Shown here piece by piece: positions 16,812 through 25,555 of a DNA stretch of 64,000 nt; positions within the stretch are counted from its first letter, which is position 1, and the number at the start of each line of letters is the position of its first letter. The DNA is from Eggerthellaceae bacterium. GTDB lineage: Bacteria > Actinomycetota > Coriobacteriia > Coriobacteriales > Eggerthellaceae. The stretch lies in the NCBI GenBank assembly GCA_009782605.1, contig WRIR01000003.1:99181-163180 (forward strand). The letters run 5' to 3'. The translations under genes and the position numbers were made by a program. The notes beneath the pieces were generated by a model that made no database searches, had not been told where the DNA came from, and saw only the letters and a list, made by a program, of their open reading frames with translations.

Positions 16812-17435
16812 TTAGTCCAGGAGGTAGACCGAAGGGTTGGTTCCCCGTTCTGTCAGCAGCTGGTGGAAGGACCGGGAGGCAAGCACCTGGGAAAGGGTGG
16901 ACTGCGGGTCGTCCAGGTCGCCAAAGTGACGTGCTTGGGCGGGACATATGTCCACGCAGGCCGGCCGCTCGCCGCGATCGATGCGGTGGTAGCAGAAGCT
17001 GCACTTTTCAATACTGTTGCCAGGGTGCTCCCTAACATCTGCATCACCGACCGCAAAGCCCAAAGTATATTGCGGCTCTCCGTTCACGTAGCTTCGCACA
17101 TCGTAAGGACAAGCCTGCATACAGAGCCTGCACGCAATACAGAGCTCAGGATCCTGCATAACGATACCGTCCTCGCGTCTGTACGTGGCGCCGTCAACGG
17201 GGCAGACGGCAACGCAGGCAGGTTTCCCACAGTGCTGGCAGGCAAGGGTATAAAAGCTCATGGAGAGGCCGTGGGGGTACTCGCCCGCCGGAGTGTACCG
17301 GTAGTCGCCCCCTACGCTTACCGCCCTGCTCCACCATACGGTGTCCGGCACATTGTTCTCCACCTTGCAGGTCATGGAACAGGCATTGCATCCAGAGCAA
17401 CGGGCTTTGTCAATAGCCATTCCGTACCGTGTCAT
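16812..17435 (-). CDS. DmsB-like four-cluster [4Fe-4S] ferredoxin subunit (copy 2)
   Basis: A 207-residue electron-transfer subunit with four Cys motifs in the DmsB/NrfC order: CSGCNAC (about 13-19), CQHCGKPAC, CIACRLC and CSFCYHR..C. It is a paralogue of equal length to the product of 18930-19553. It is the last gene of the dmsA-to-TorD gene run and 53 bases after the TorD gene, with no second catalytic subunit beside it. It may serve an alternative catalytic or membrane partner of the molybdoenzyme. The 178-base gap 16634-16811 on its downstream side shows nothing recognisable. Confidence 0.88.
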   Translation of the reverse strand: MTRYGMAIDKARCSGCNACSMTCKVENNVPDTVWWSRAVSVGGDYRYTPAGEYPHGLSMSFYTLACQHCGKPACVAVCPVDGATYRREDGIVMQDPELCIACRLCMQACPYDVRSYVNGEPQYTLGFAVGDADVREHPGNSIEKCSFCYHRIDRGERPACVDICPAQARHFGDLDDPQSTLSQVLASRSFHQLLTERGTNPSVYLLD

Positions 17436-17488
17436 AGGGCGCTCCCCTCCCCTCGGTCTTCTTTCCTGCCGTGTCGTCCATCAGGCAC

Positions 17489-18136
17489 TCAGAGCGGCTT
17501 GCTGGGAAGGGCGCCCAGCGCCTGTGCGGCAACTATGAAGAACCCTTCCGTGCCCTGCTCAACGGTCTGGGCGGCAAATTCCCGCGCAAAGGCGGTGAAG
17601 TGCCTCTCGTAGAACTCCTCGTAGGCGTCCTCGGGAATCCCGACACCCTCCGGCGGCTGTATGAGGCCGGCCTTGAGCAGGCAGAGGTGCATGAGGAATT
17701 CGAGCATGGACCCGATGTGGTCAAGCGGCTCGTTGGTCCCCTCTGCCTGCCCGACTGCGCATTTGCGCATGAAGCGCTCGATTGCCATAGACTCCTTGCC
17801 TACAAAAAGCAGCGGCTTCTGGCCTTTCTTCCGTGCATACGAGGCACCGGCAAAGGGGAAGACGAGCGGGTCTCGCGTCCCGATATAGAGGCGGGTGTAC
17901 TCTTTTCGCAAGGCATGGAACACCGCGTCGGCATCGCTGCCTGGATAAGGGTCGAGCCTGTCTATCTCAATGCCAGCAGAGGCTGTTGGCAGCCCGTTGC
18001 TGTCCAGCAGCTCGACCAAGGCCTCGCGGTACTCCCCTGACACCAAGGCACCAACAAGGTCGCGCCCGGTGAAGAGGAAGGACTGCGCCAACAGCTCGAA
18101 AAGGGCAGCCCTGCTTCTCCATGTTTTTTCCCTCAT
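17489..18136 (-). CDS. TorD/DmsD-family molybdoenzyme maturation chaperone
   Basis: A 215-residue alpha-helical protein with TorD-family features: EYTRLYIG near residue 80, PFAGASY near 95, and DHIGSMLEFL near 139. These chaperones bind the Tat signal of the apo-molybdoenzyme until cofactor insertion. Its ATG overlaps the stop of the membrane-protein gene (ATGA), so the two are translationally coupled. The client is almost surely the Tat-exported molybdoenzyme upstream in the same run. Confidence 0.82.
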   Translation of the reverse strand: MREKTWRSRAALFELLAQSFLFTGRDLVGALVSGEYREALVELLDSNGLPTASAGIEIDRLDPYPGSDADAVFHALRKEYTRLYIGTRDPLVFPFAGASYARKKGQKPLLFVGKESMAIERFMRKCAVGQAEGTNEPLDHIGSMLEFLMHLCLLKAGLIQPPEGVGIPEDAYEEFYERHFTAFAREFAAQTVEQGTEGFFIVAAQALGALPSKPL

Positions 18137-18837
18137 GCCTCCACGCTCTCCTGCTCTTTCTTTGGAGCATGCTTGTCAAGCAGCGCCCTTCTCGAACGCA
18201 GGATACAATACAGCACAATCACCACCGAATAAAGAGCAATGTTGGCAATCATTGCAGTATCTGCGCCGCCGAGGGCTGGGACGAGCAAAAAGCTTATCGC
18301 ATGAATATAGGCAAGAATGAAAAATACGTACGACCAGCGCTGGAGGGCCTTCCAAGCGCTCGCACTCATACGCCTTCTTACTGCATTGAAGGAAGTGACA
18401 GCCAAGGGGATCAACAGGATCAAAAGGGCGATTCCCAAGACAAAGCCGAGCGTGACATTGGGCTTGAGCGAGAAGATACTGGCGATTAACGCCACATAGT
18501 TGAGCAAGTACGGAATGAAGTGGCTGGCTATGAATATGCTCGCCAGAATCGACAGCTCGGCTCTTACGGGATTGAAAAAGCGGCGGACACCCGAGGCCTT
18601 GTCGAACACCCCGATAAACATCACCAAGGTAAAGAGTGAAAAGCCTACATGACCTTTCTGGATTGCAAAGACAATCGACCGCACGACTTGGGATGGCAGG
18701 GGATTCCAGGTGAGGTAAATCGCCGCAACGCAAAGAGCGACGGCAAGGACATAGAACACCACGGGGGCCTTTTTCAGGGCTCGCCGGAGAAGCACGGCAA
18801 GAGCAACCGAAGCAAAAAGCGATACTGCAAAACTCAT
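18133..18837 (-). CDS. Ferric reductase-like / MsrQ-like membrane protein (probable haem b anchor)
   Basis: A 234-residue hydrophobic protein with about six to seven membrane helices. Histidines within helices (KGHVGF, ASHFIPY, YIHAIS) are suitable as haem ligands, as in the ferric reductase/MsrQ fold. The start at 18837 is chosen for AGAGG seven bases upstream. In this setting it most probably links the quinone pool to the exported molybdoenzyme through a DmsB-like subunit, in place of a DmsC/NrfD anchor. Family assignment is by hydropathy and His pattern only. Confidence 0.65.
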   Translation of the reverse strand: MSFAVSLFASVALAVLLRRALKKAPVVFYVLAVALCVAAIYLTWNPLPSQVVRSIVFAIQKGHVGFSLFTLVMFIGVFDKASGVRRFFNPVRAELSILASIFIASHFIPYLLNYVALIASIFSLKPNVTLGFVLGIALLILLIPLAVTSFNAVRRRMSASAWKALQRWSYVFFILAYIHAISFLLVPALGGADTAMIANIALYSVVIVLYCILRSRRALLDKHAPKKEQESVEA

Positions 18838-18880
18838 GTCTTGTCCTCTCAGTTTCTTGCGGACAATGCTTCTTTGTCCC

Positions 18881-18913
18881 TGCCGCACGCTCTCAGAACA
18901 AGAGCGTGCGGCA
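18881..18913 (-). other. Intercistronic hairpin between dmsB-like copy 1 and the membrane-protein gene
   Basis: A perfect 13-bp stem (TGCCGCACGCTCT / AGAGCGTGCGGCA) with a 7-base loop and no T run. It probably tunes the ratio of upstream (dmsAB) to downstream (membrane, TorD, DmsB2) products by partial termination or mRNA protection. Confidence 0.6.
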
Positions 18914-18929
18914 GGTGGTCAGCTTGTGC

Positions 18930-19553
18930 TTATGTAAGGTAATACAGGTTTGGACTTGTTCCTTTTTCGGTCAACAACTGGTAATGCTCACGAGAGGCGA
19001 GAAGTTTTGAGAGGTCTGAGCCGGGGTCATCGAAATCGCCAAAGCAGCGGGCCTGTGCCTGGCATATCTCAATGCACACAGGAAGCTCCCCCCGGTCAAT
19101 TCGATGCACGCAGAAGGTGCATTTCGTCGCTACAAGCTCTGGGATCGGCTCAACGTCTGCGTCGCCAACGGCAAAGTCAAGCTGGAATTCCGGCGGGGCG
19201 TCAAGGTAGACCCGAACATCATAGGGACATGCCTCGACACAAAGCAAACAACCGATGCACTCGGCGTAATCCGTTGCTACGATACCGTCTTCTGTCCGCC
19301 TGTACGTGGCCGTGGTGGGACAGACGCTCACACAGGCAGGGTTGTCGCAGTGTTGGCAGGACATGGTGTAATAGGTCATATACAGGTTGTCGGGATAGGT
19401 TCCCCCTGGCACATAACGATGATCGCCACCCTCGGTGCGTGCTGTGCTCCACCACATCCCATCCGGGAGATTGTTCTCTACCTTGCAGGTTATAGAGCAG
19501 TTATTACAAGCCGAGCACCGCTTGGTGTCGATAGCCATTCCGTAACGTGTCAT
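18930..19553 (-). CDS. DmsB-like four-cluster [4Fe-4S] ferredoxin subunit (copy 1)
   Basis: A 207-residue subunit with four cluster motifs (CSACNNC, CQHCDNPAC, CIGCLLC, CTFCVHR..C). It follows the molybdoenzyme gene by only 11 bases, with GGGAGG before its ATG at 19553, so it is the direct electron-transfer partner of that enzyme. It shares its start MTRYGMAID and its length with the second copy, indicating an old duplication. Confidence 0.9.
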   Translation of the reverse strand: MTRYGMAIDTKRCSACNNCSITCKVENNLPDGMWWSTARTEGGDHRYVPGGTYPDNLYMTYYTMSCQHCDNPACVSVCPTTATYRRTEDGIVATDYAECIGCLLCVEACPYDVRVYLDAPPEFQLDFAVGDADVEPIPELVATKCTFCVHRIDRGELPVCIEICQAQARCFGDFDDPGSDLSKLLASREHYQLLTEKGTSPNLYYLT

Positions 19554-19564
19554 AGTGCACCTCC

Positions 19565-22060
19565 CTATACCTTTTCTACCTGGCAAAGCCAGTCGTTGTG
19601 GCAGTCGTTGTTGGTGATCCTGTCTTTTGAGTCGATGGAGGTAAGCGATTGCAGGTGTCCGTCAATAAGCTCTCCGTCCTCATACCCGCGAGGTATGTTG
19701 ATGGTGTCCTCCCGAATGCCCTTTGTTGTCACCGCACGTAAGACAACATGGCCTCTTTCATTGAAAACCCTCACCGTGTCGCCCGTTACAATACCGCGCT
19801 CAGCGGCAGCGGTCTCATGGATGAAGAGGTAGGGATCGCCGTCAAAGCCGCGCAGCTCATTAAGCCACGGGACGTTGCTGTGCATGGACTGACCCGTGTA
19901 ATTATCGTGATAGGAAACGCCGAAAAGCGGGTATTGCTCACGCAAGGGGTTGTCCTGATATGCCTCATAGGCATGCTCGTAGTACGGCAGGCGGTCATAC
20001 AGGGTGATTATCTCGGAGAAGTTACCATTCGGTATGAGCTTTTCGAGGTAGAACTGGGTGCGCCCTGTTGCATTGTACTCTTGGGCAACATTCTCCACGC
20101 TCGTAATCGTATCTTGATAAACCACGCCTTGTTCATGCAAGGCATCATAACCGAGGCCCGCCGCGATATTCTCATCTGTATCGAGGGCTTCGCGCAAGTA
20201 GCCTTCCGCATCCTTGTCATACAGGTCGTCATAGCCCATTTTCTTGGCAAGCTCGACGAATATCTCAAAATCAGTCTTGGCTTCTCCGATGGGGTCGATG
20301 GCTTTTTGATTCAGGTAGCCAGGGTATATGGCAAATTCCTCTGCCTCAAAGGTCATGGGTATGGGAAGAGCGAGGCTTGCCTGGTTTGCTGTATCGGTCA
20401 TAAAGCAGTCGGCCACAACGACAAAATCAATCTTCTTCCAGGCCTCTATTTGAGCTGTGTACCCGATACCGTTGGCGATGGCGTTGCAGCCGGCAATCCA
20501 GAGCATGCGCAAGGTAAGGTCCTCTCCCCCGAGCTTCCCTGACTCGACAATCTCGGGAACCTGGTTGAGGGAGGCCATCTTGCAGAGCTTTGCGTCCTCG
20601 ACCGTCAGTGCCGCTTCCTTGTTCAAGGTGGGCGTTTTGAATATTGGCGTGGCTCCGCTGGTCAAGCTATAGTTTGTCCCGGGCTTACAGGCGTTGCCGG
20701 TAAGGGCAACCAAAAGAGCGAGCGCGTAATACATGCGCCACCCGTTCTGATAGTGCTGCATGCCGCAGAATATAAAGGTAAACACCGGGCCGTCGTTTGC
20801 ATAGGTGTTTGCAAGGCCCTCGATGGTCTCTGCGGGAAGCCCGCACTCCTTAGCCGCAAACTCAACCGTATAGGGGGCTATCGTCTCTTTCACAAGCTCA
20901 TAGACCGGCCTCACGCTCACCCCATTGGCATCGAAGGTGCCGGTGATAGCCGGGTCTGCTATCTCGAAGGATGAGCCGAATGCCCCTGTGCTGTCGCACA
21001 CGACCTCGGTATCGACTTCGGTCTCTTCGCCAGTGGCAGGGTTGGCCTTCTTGTACAGCGGCAAGCCCAGATCAGAAAGTCTCAAATAGGTGCCGTCTTC
21101 TTTGACGAGCAAGGGTGCTATTGACTTGTTGCGGAGATAGTCATAGTCGATTAGGTCGTTCTCGATTATGTAATTACACATGGCCAGCATCAAAGCGCCA
21201 TCGGTGGCGGGGCGCACAGGAACCCATTGATCGGAGTGAGCCGCAGAATTGGAATACCGAGGATCGATGGTAATGACTTTTGCGCCGTTTTCTTTTGCGT
21301 CGAGTATCCGCGCCCATCCTGTTCTCGTGGCATCACATGGGTTGGAGCCCCAATTGACTATTGTTTTTGCGTTGATGACATCTTCTTGGGAGTTGCTGGG
21401 TGCACCGAGCTGGACGAGTTGCATGTACATCTCGCCTATGTCTGCGGTAGCGGTGAATAGCGTCACGCCTGTTTTCTGGTAGAAGCGTTCGGGCCCTATG
21501 CCGCAAGGCCCTCGTGTCTCAGAAAAGTTTGTGAAACCAGCGTACGGACCGCACAAAAGGCCGCTGTTTCCTCCATAGCTGCTCATAAACCCAACGGACT
21601 CGGCGCCATACTCATCAAAGGCGGCTTGCATCTTTTCTGAAACAAGGGATAGAGCCTCATCCCATGTAATGCGCTCCCAATTGTCACTGCCGCGTTCTCC
21701 CGTTTGGAGCATGGGGTAGAGCAGGCGGTGCGGGCTATAGATTCGCTGGGGGTTTGCCGGCCCTTTCAGGCAACCCGACTGAATGCTTGCATTATTCTTC
21801 TTGACAACGCGCTGCCTGGTGCTTACCACTTTCCCATCGCGAACCTTTGTCTCAAGGCAGCACCTGCCTTCGCTGCCGCAGTTTCCCCGGCACCAGTTTG
21901 CGAATGTCTTTTCGTCGCTTGCGGCTGTGGTGCCACCCCCTTCTGTGCCACCCGGAGTACAACCGATGCTGGTTGCAATCGTCGCCGCCCCTGCAACAGC
22001 GACGGTGGTCTTAAGAAACGTCCTTCTGGTTAACCCTGATCTTCCTTTCATTTCCGACAT
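19565..22060 (-). CDS. Tat-exported molybdopterin oxidoreductase, DMSO reductase family (DmsA-like)
   Basis: An 831-residue catalytic subunit. The N-terminus has a Tat motif TRRTFLK at about residues 10-16, a hydrophobic stretch and a Cys that may be lipidated (SIGC). A [4Fe-4S] site follows (WCRGNC...CC...SGC). The molybdopterin domains and C-terminal beta domain (NERGHVV, IPRGYE) are complete. The start at 22060 (MSEMKGRSG) follows GGAGGAGG. It probably reduces a small oxidised compound outside the membrane. The substrate cannot be read from the sequence; Eggerthellaceae encode many such paralogues acting on S- or N-oxides and catechols. A regulatory site lies 203-237 bases upstream. Confidence 0.9.
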   Translation of the reverse strand: MSEMKGRSGLTRRTFLKTTVAVAGAATIATSIGCTPGGTEGGGTTAASDEKTFANWCRGNCGSEGRCCLETKVRDGKVVSTRQRVVKKNNASIQSGCLKGPANPQRIYSPHRLLYPMLQTGERGSDNWERITWDEALSLVSEKMQAAFDEYGAESVGFMSSYGGNSGLLCGPYAGFTNFSETRGPCGIGPERFYQKTGVTLFTATADIGEMYMQLVQLGAPSNSQEDVINAKTIVNWGSNPCDATRTGWARILDAKENGAKVITIDPRYSNSAAHSDQWVPVRPATDGALMLAMCNYIIENDLIDYDYLRNKSIAPLLVKEDGTYLRLSDLGLPLYKKANPATGEETEVDTEVVCDSTGAFGSSFEIADPAITGTFDANGVSVRPVYELVKETIAPYTVEFAAKECGLPAETIEGLANTYANDGPVFTFIFCGMQHYQNGWRMYYALALLVALTGNACKPGTNYSLTSGATPIFKTPTLNKEAALTVEDAKLCKMASLNQVPEIVESGKLGGEDLTLRMLWIAGCNAIANGIGYTAQIEAWKKIDFVVVADCFMTDTANQASLALPIPMTFEAEEFAIYPGYLNQKAIDPIGEAKTDFEIFVELAKKMGYDDLYDKDAEGYLREALDTDENIAAGLGYDALHEQGVVYQDTITSVENVAQEYNATGRTQFYLEKLIPNGNFSEIITLYDRLPYYEHAYEAYQDNPLREQYPLFGVSYHDNYTGQSMHSNVPWLNELRGFDGDPYLFIHETAAAERGIVTGDTVRVFNERGHVVLRAVTTKGIREDTINIPRGYEDGELIDGHLQSLTSIDSKDRITNNDCHNDWLCQVEKV

Positions 22061-22262
22061 ACGTCCTCCTCCCTTTCCTTGTACTCTCTCTATGGCCTTT
22101 GGAATGTTTTTGACTGATCCGACGTGTCGGCCGAAGCCGGGTGATGACAGCTGCATCCCTCCCCCCGTTCACTGAGCACATTACAAAAGCAGGTGCTGTT
22201 TTATGGCACCGACTCCATTATGTAAGGAATTCGCGATTCTCCCTGGACACACTCTACCACAA

Positions 22263-22297
22263 TTGCCCTATGACAATCAAGGGTTATCATATGACAA
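22263..22297 (-). promoter_or_regulatory. Two Crp/Fnr-like sites 21 bp apart upstream of the molybdoenzyme gene
   Basis: On the minus strand, TTGTCATATGATAA (22284-22297) and TTGTCATAGGGCAA (22263-22276) both have a 5-4-5 dyad with TTGTC as left half and a one-mismatch right half. Their spacing of 21 bases is two helical turns. The remainder of the 257-base gap 22061-22317 shows no gene. Confidence 0.45.
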
Positions 22298-22317
22298 TTT
22301 TGAGGCCAATCCTCAAG

Positions 22318-23319
22318 CTAGGGGCCCAGTATCTTGCCAAGGTCGCTTGGGCTGATGTCTCGGAATGCCTCGGTGAAGTCCGAGGGGATGACCACGGTGC
22401 CGCCGGTTTCGCGGACGCTTTCGTAAAGGAGGTGCATCATGCGCAGCTGCAGGGAATGGTTATGCTCTGCGTAGGTGTCGCTTATCTCGGCCAGCATCTC
22501 AGAGATGTCCTGCTCGGCCTCGGTGAGGATGATGCGCGCCTTCTTGCGCTGCTCTGCCTGGGCTTCCAGGCTCATCACGTCTTGCAGCTCCTTGGGCACC
22601 AGGATGTCGCGGATCTCCACGCTCAGGATGGTGATGCCCCAAGGCGCCACCTTTTCGCTGAGTATCCCCTGGAGCTCCTTGTCGAGCTGCTGCCTCCGTA
22701 TGGCTACCTGGGCCACGCTGGCACGGCCGATGGCGTCGCGCAGTGCGGTCTGGGCGGCAAGCTCTATGGCCGAGGCGAAATCGGCGACCTCCATACAGGC
22801 GAGCTTTGCGTCCCACACGTGCCAGAAAAGGACAGCGTTCACGTTGAGGGGCACCAGGTCGGCAGTAAGGGTCTCTTCTGCCCCAAAGGGCGTTGTGCGG
22901 ATGCGCGTGTCAACACGCAGGGTGCAGGATTCCACCAAAGGGACAGTGAAGAAGATCCCCGGCCCCTTGACACGCGAGAAGCTGCCAAGGCGGAGCACGA
23001 CGACCCGCTCCCATTGCTGGGCGATGTGGATGCCCGCAGGCACGACAAGGGCGGCAAGGGTCGCCGCAATCAGGGTGCCCAGGCCCCAAGAGCCCTTCAC
23101 CATGTACCAGGCACCACAGACCAGGGCAAAGACGAGCAGGGACGCTGCGAGGACGAAGAGTACCGCGCCGCTTCGGCTCGCGAGCTCAAAGCTGTAGGTG
23201 TTGGTGTTTTCTGGAGCGACGGCAAACCGGCTCTTCGGGCGGCCGCCGTCTTTCCCGCCTTCTTGGTTCTTTCCCCTTTGTCTGTTCATGTCTTCCCCCA
23301 TCAAGCTCGGTTTCCTCAT
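22318..23319 (-). CDS. SPFH/Band 7 (stomatin/slipin-like) membrane protein
   Basis: A 333-residue protein with two hydrophobic segments (about 50-75 and 80-97) followed by the SPFH domain (ERVVVLRLGSFSRVKGPGIFF about 103-123, VDTRIRTT about 137-144) and a helical tail (QAEQRKKARIILTEAEQD). Slipins scaffold membrane complexes and lipid domains. Its start overlaps the stop of the GntR gene (ATGA). Linkage to a GntR/YtrA regulator and an NrfD-type protein suggests a role in membrane stress or in stabilising a redox complex; this is inference. Confidence 0.85.
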   Translation of the reverse strand: MRKPSLMGEDMNRQRGKNQEGGKDGGRPKSRFAVAPENTNTYSFELASRSGAVLFVLAASLLVFALVCGAWYMVKGSWGLGTLIAATLAALVVPAGIHIAQQWERVVVLRLGSFSRVKGPGIFFTVPLVESCTLRVDTRIRTTPFGAEETLTADLVPLNVNAVLFWHVWDAKLACMEVADFASAIELAAQTALRDAIGRASVAQVAIRRQQLDKELQGILSEKVAPWGITILSVEIRDILVPKELQDVMSLEAQAEQRKKARIILTEAEQDISEMLAEISDTYAEHNHSLQLRMMHLLYESVRETGGTVVIPSDFTEAFRDISPSDLGKILGP

Positions 23320-23756
23320 CCCCTCTTCGGGCCTTGCTTGGGCGTGCCGGGCGGGTTTTCACCGGCCGCCTCGTCGCGCTCCGCGTCAAGGGCCCTCAGC
23401 CTTTTTGCGAGTATCTTCCTCACACCCCACGAGCTCAGGCCGATTTCCTGGCATTGTGCGATGAACTCGTCCAGCAGGCCTTCCGCCTCCAGCTCCGTCT
23501 CGTCGTCGGCGCCGGCCGTGTCGCTTACGAAGACCCCGCGGCCACGCGCAGAGGTGAGGTACCCGTCATGGATCATGGAGAGGTATGCCTTGTTGACGGT
23601 GTTGTAGTTGATTGCGAGGTCGGAAGCCAGGCCGCGCACGGTAGGCAGCTGGTCTCCCGGCTTGTAATGCCCGGTGTTGATGAGGTAGACCAGGCGTTTG
23701 CGCAGCTGGACCCAGATGGGCACGTCGCTGCCGTTGTCGACTTCAAAGAGGATCAT
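23316..23756 (-). CDS. GntR family regulator, YtrA subfamily
   Basis: A 146-residue protein with a winged-helix N-terminus (PIWVQLRKRLVYLI, LPTVRGLASDLAINYNTVNKAY) and the short C-terminus of YtrA-type regulators (total about 120-150 residues). Its ATG directly follows the stop of the NrfD-like gene (TAGATG), and it overlaps the SPFH gene, so it is the middle gene of a three-gene operon. YtrA regulators usually control their own operon. Confidence 0.85.
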   Translation of the reverse strand: MILFEVDNGSDVPIWVQLRKRLVYLINTGHYKPGDQLPTVRGLASDLAINYNTVNKAYLSMIHDGYLTSARGRGVFVSDTAGADDETELEAEGLLDEFIAQCQEIGLSSWGVRKILAKRLRALDAERDEAAGENPPGTPKQGPKRG

Positions 23757-24716
23757 CTACACCACTCCTGGGACAAAAGCCGGGAACCCCACCTGCACAA
23801 GCCACCAGCGCAAGGCAAAACCACCGGTGAGAACGGCAAGGGAGGCAGGTATGAGGGTGTTCTTGAACCTCAGTCGCCGCATGTTCTCCAGAAGAAGCGG
23901 GAGAAGCAGCCCGCAGCAGACGAGGACCAAGAAGAAGATGGCGGCTTCCGGGCCCTGCAGCAGGCCCAAGGCGCCGTCGGAGTTGTTGCCGCCGCGAAGG
24001 GACAGTGCCACAAAAGCCGCAAGCACGACGAGCTCAAGGCCGATGAGCAGCGAGTCGAGCCTGCCCAGCCTGCTGAGCGTGGCAAGATAGGCGGTGGCTG
24101 CGCCGTTCAGCCCGGCAAGGAGGAACAACAAGGCGATGCCGCAGGAGAGCGCCGAGAGCACGAACAGGAGGGGGACCAGCAGGCTGCCGAGCAGGGTGGC
24201 GGCCCCCATGCTATAGAGGAGAAAGCCGGTGTAGCCTATGAGGACAAGGGAAGCGAGTATCCCCAGGCACTCGACGCAACGCACGGCCTTGCGGGGAAGA
24301 CGCGAGAGCGGCATGACCCAGAGTGCAGCCAGGAAGGCACCGCATATGACAGCGGCGGCAAGGGCATAGGTGCCGAAGCTCAAGTAGCTGAGGGTCGGCC
24401 TGAGGAAGAGGTTGAGCACGCGGCCCGGGTGGCCCAGGTCAAACAACAGGCAAAGCGAGCTCAACACAAGCACCGAGGCGGCAAGCAGGAACCCCGGCGC
24501 AAAAAATGAGCTGTACAAACGCTGCGGCCGATAGGAGCGGTTGACGGCGGCGTTTCGGGGCTGTGCTGCGCCCCCTGCCAGGGCAGGCGCCTCCTTGGCA
24601 GACGAGGCCTCGGGCGTGCAAAGGTCAAGGAGAGAGAGAATCAGCAAGGCCCCCGCTCCCGCTCCCCCTAAAAAGAGATAGGCTATAACCAATAAGCTCA
24701 GCGCACCACTCCACAT
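23757..24716 (-). CDS. NrfD/PsrC-type membrane quinol-interacting subunit
   Basis: A 319-residue protein with eight to ten hydrophobic helices. The DLGHPGR motif (about residues 93-99) is typical of NrfD/DmsC membrane anchors. ATG at 24716 is preferred; a TTG four codons upstream is possible but lacks a ribosome-binding site and lies very close to the probable promoter. No catalytic or ferredoxin gene is in this operon, so it may anchor one of the DmsB-like subunits encoded 4 kb away, with which it shares a promoter motif. Confidence 0.78.
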   Translation of the reverse strand: MWSGALSLLVIAYLFLGGAGAGALLILSLLDLCTPEASSAKEAPALAGGAAQPRNAAVNRSYRPQRLYSSFFAPGFLLAASVLVLSSLCLLFDLGHPGRVLNLFLRPTLSYLSFGTYALAAAVICGAFLAALWVMPLSRLPRKAVRCVECLGILASLVLIGYTGFLLYSMGAATLLGSLLVPLLFVLSALSCGIALLFLLAGLNGAATAYLATLSRLGRLDSLLIGLELVVLAAFVALSLRGGNNSDGALGLLQGPEAAIFFLVLVCCGLLLPLLLENMRRLRFKNTLIPASLAVLTGGFALRWWLVQVGFPAFVPGVV

Positions 24717-24743
24717 CTCTTGCAGCAAAACACGGCCTACAGT

Positions 24744-24757
24744 CTATCATATGACAA
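24744..24757 (-). promoter_or_regulatory. Crp/Fnr-like site at the NrfD operon promoter
   Basis: TTGTCATATGATAG on the minus strand matches 13 of 14 bases of the site at 22284-22297. The TATGAT within it could double as a -10 box, giving a short leader before ATG 24716. Confidence 0.4.
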
Positions 24758-24818
24758 TGGAATACGTCTCGTTGAGCGGCTTTGTGCCAGGGATAGGGGG
24801 ATATTCCTGAGAGCGTCG

Positions 24819-25229
24819 CTAAAGCGCCGCTTCCGCCCAGTTCTCTAACATGAGGCCGTCTACCCGGCGAAACTCCTTGGTGTTCGCGGTAACAAGCGTG
24901 CCTCCATGTGCTGCCACCGTTGCCGCGATAATGAGGTCGTTAAACCCGATTATCTGTCCTTTCTTCTCCAGGTAGCAGCGTATTTCCCCGTATTTGATTG
25001 CTGAGGCATCATCAAAGGCAACAATTTCAAAGGGGGCAAGGAAGAGCTCCACAAGCTCCCGGTTGCGCCTCGGGTCGGCACTTTTTCCTGCCCCGTGGAA
25101 AAGCTCCGCTTTGACCATCGAGGGGATCTTCACCTGTGATGGCGTGAGGCTTTGCAGCACCTGTTTGATAATCGGCGTTGTCCCCCGCAGGCAGTCGATG
25201 CAGATGTTCGAGTCAAGGAACCAGCTCAT
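24819..25229 (-). CDS. PIN-domain ribonuclease toxin, VapC family
   Basis: A 136-residue PIN protein with acidic active-site residues in FLDSNICID (Asp6), the conserved Glu of MVKAELFHG, Asp in FNDLIIAATV, and the C-terminal LVTANTKEF. VapC toxins cleave tRNA or rRNA. The gene overlaps the upstream antitoxin by four bases (ATGA), the usual toxin-antitoxin arrangement. Confidence 0.85.
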   Translation of the reverse strand: MSWFLDSNICIDCLRGTTPIIKQVLQSLTPSQVKIPSMVKAELFHGAGKSADPRRNRELVELFLAPFEIVAFDDASAIKYGEIRCYLEKKGQIIGFNDLIIAATVAAHGGTLVTANTKEFRRVDGLMLENWAEAAL

Positions 25230-25459
25230 GAGAACTTCGCCTGCACGGCAACGCTGTCAAAGGGGACATCGGCACCCCGTATGAAGCTATCGTCATCGAG
25301 CGCCCCGAAAAGCTCCCAGTACCCGTATGGCCAGCCTGAATCTGCGGTTCTTGTCAAAGCAGCTGAAACGTATTTCGAGAACGAGAGGTTCTTGATACGC
25401 GCATTGCGCTTTGCGGTATCCAACACCTCTTGGTCAAGATATAAAGATACTTGCGGCAT
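25226..25459 (-). CDS. VapB-type antitoxin
   Basis: A 77-residue protein. The N-terminus MPQVSLYLDQEVLDTAKRNA resembles a ribbon-helix-helix DNA-binding domain and the C-terminus (WELFGALDDDSF) is the likely toxin-neutralising part. It precedes and overlaps the PIN toxin gene. Confidence 0.75.
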   Translation of the reverse strand: MPQVSLYLDQEVLDTAKRNARIKNLSFSKYVSAALTRTADSGWPYGYWELFGALDDDSFIRGADVPFDSVAVQAKFS

Positions 25460-25525
25460 ATCGCCACTCCCCTCCCCTCTGTCCTCAGGTCTTCCGCATC
25501 CAAAGGCCCCTCTATGCTTTAAAAG

Positions 25526-25555
25526 TATTATAACATAGGATATATTATATGCTCA
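25526..25555 (-). promoter_or_regulatory. Promoter/operator of the VapBC-type operon
   Basis: A consensus -10 TATAAT (minus strand, 25527-25532) with a weak TGAGCA -35 at 17 bases. TATTATA is directly repeated at 25526 and 25543, a likely antitoxin-binding arrangement. The rest of the 245-base gap to 25705 shows nothing further. Confidence 0.5.
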
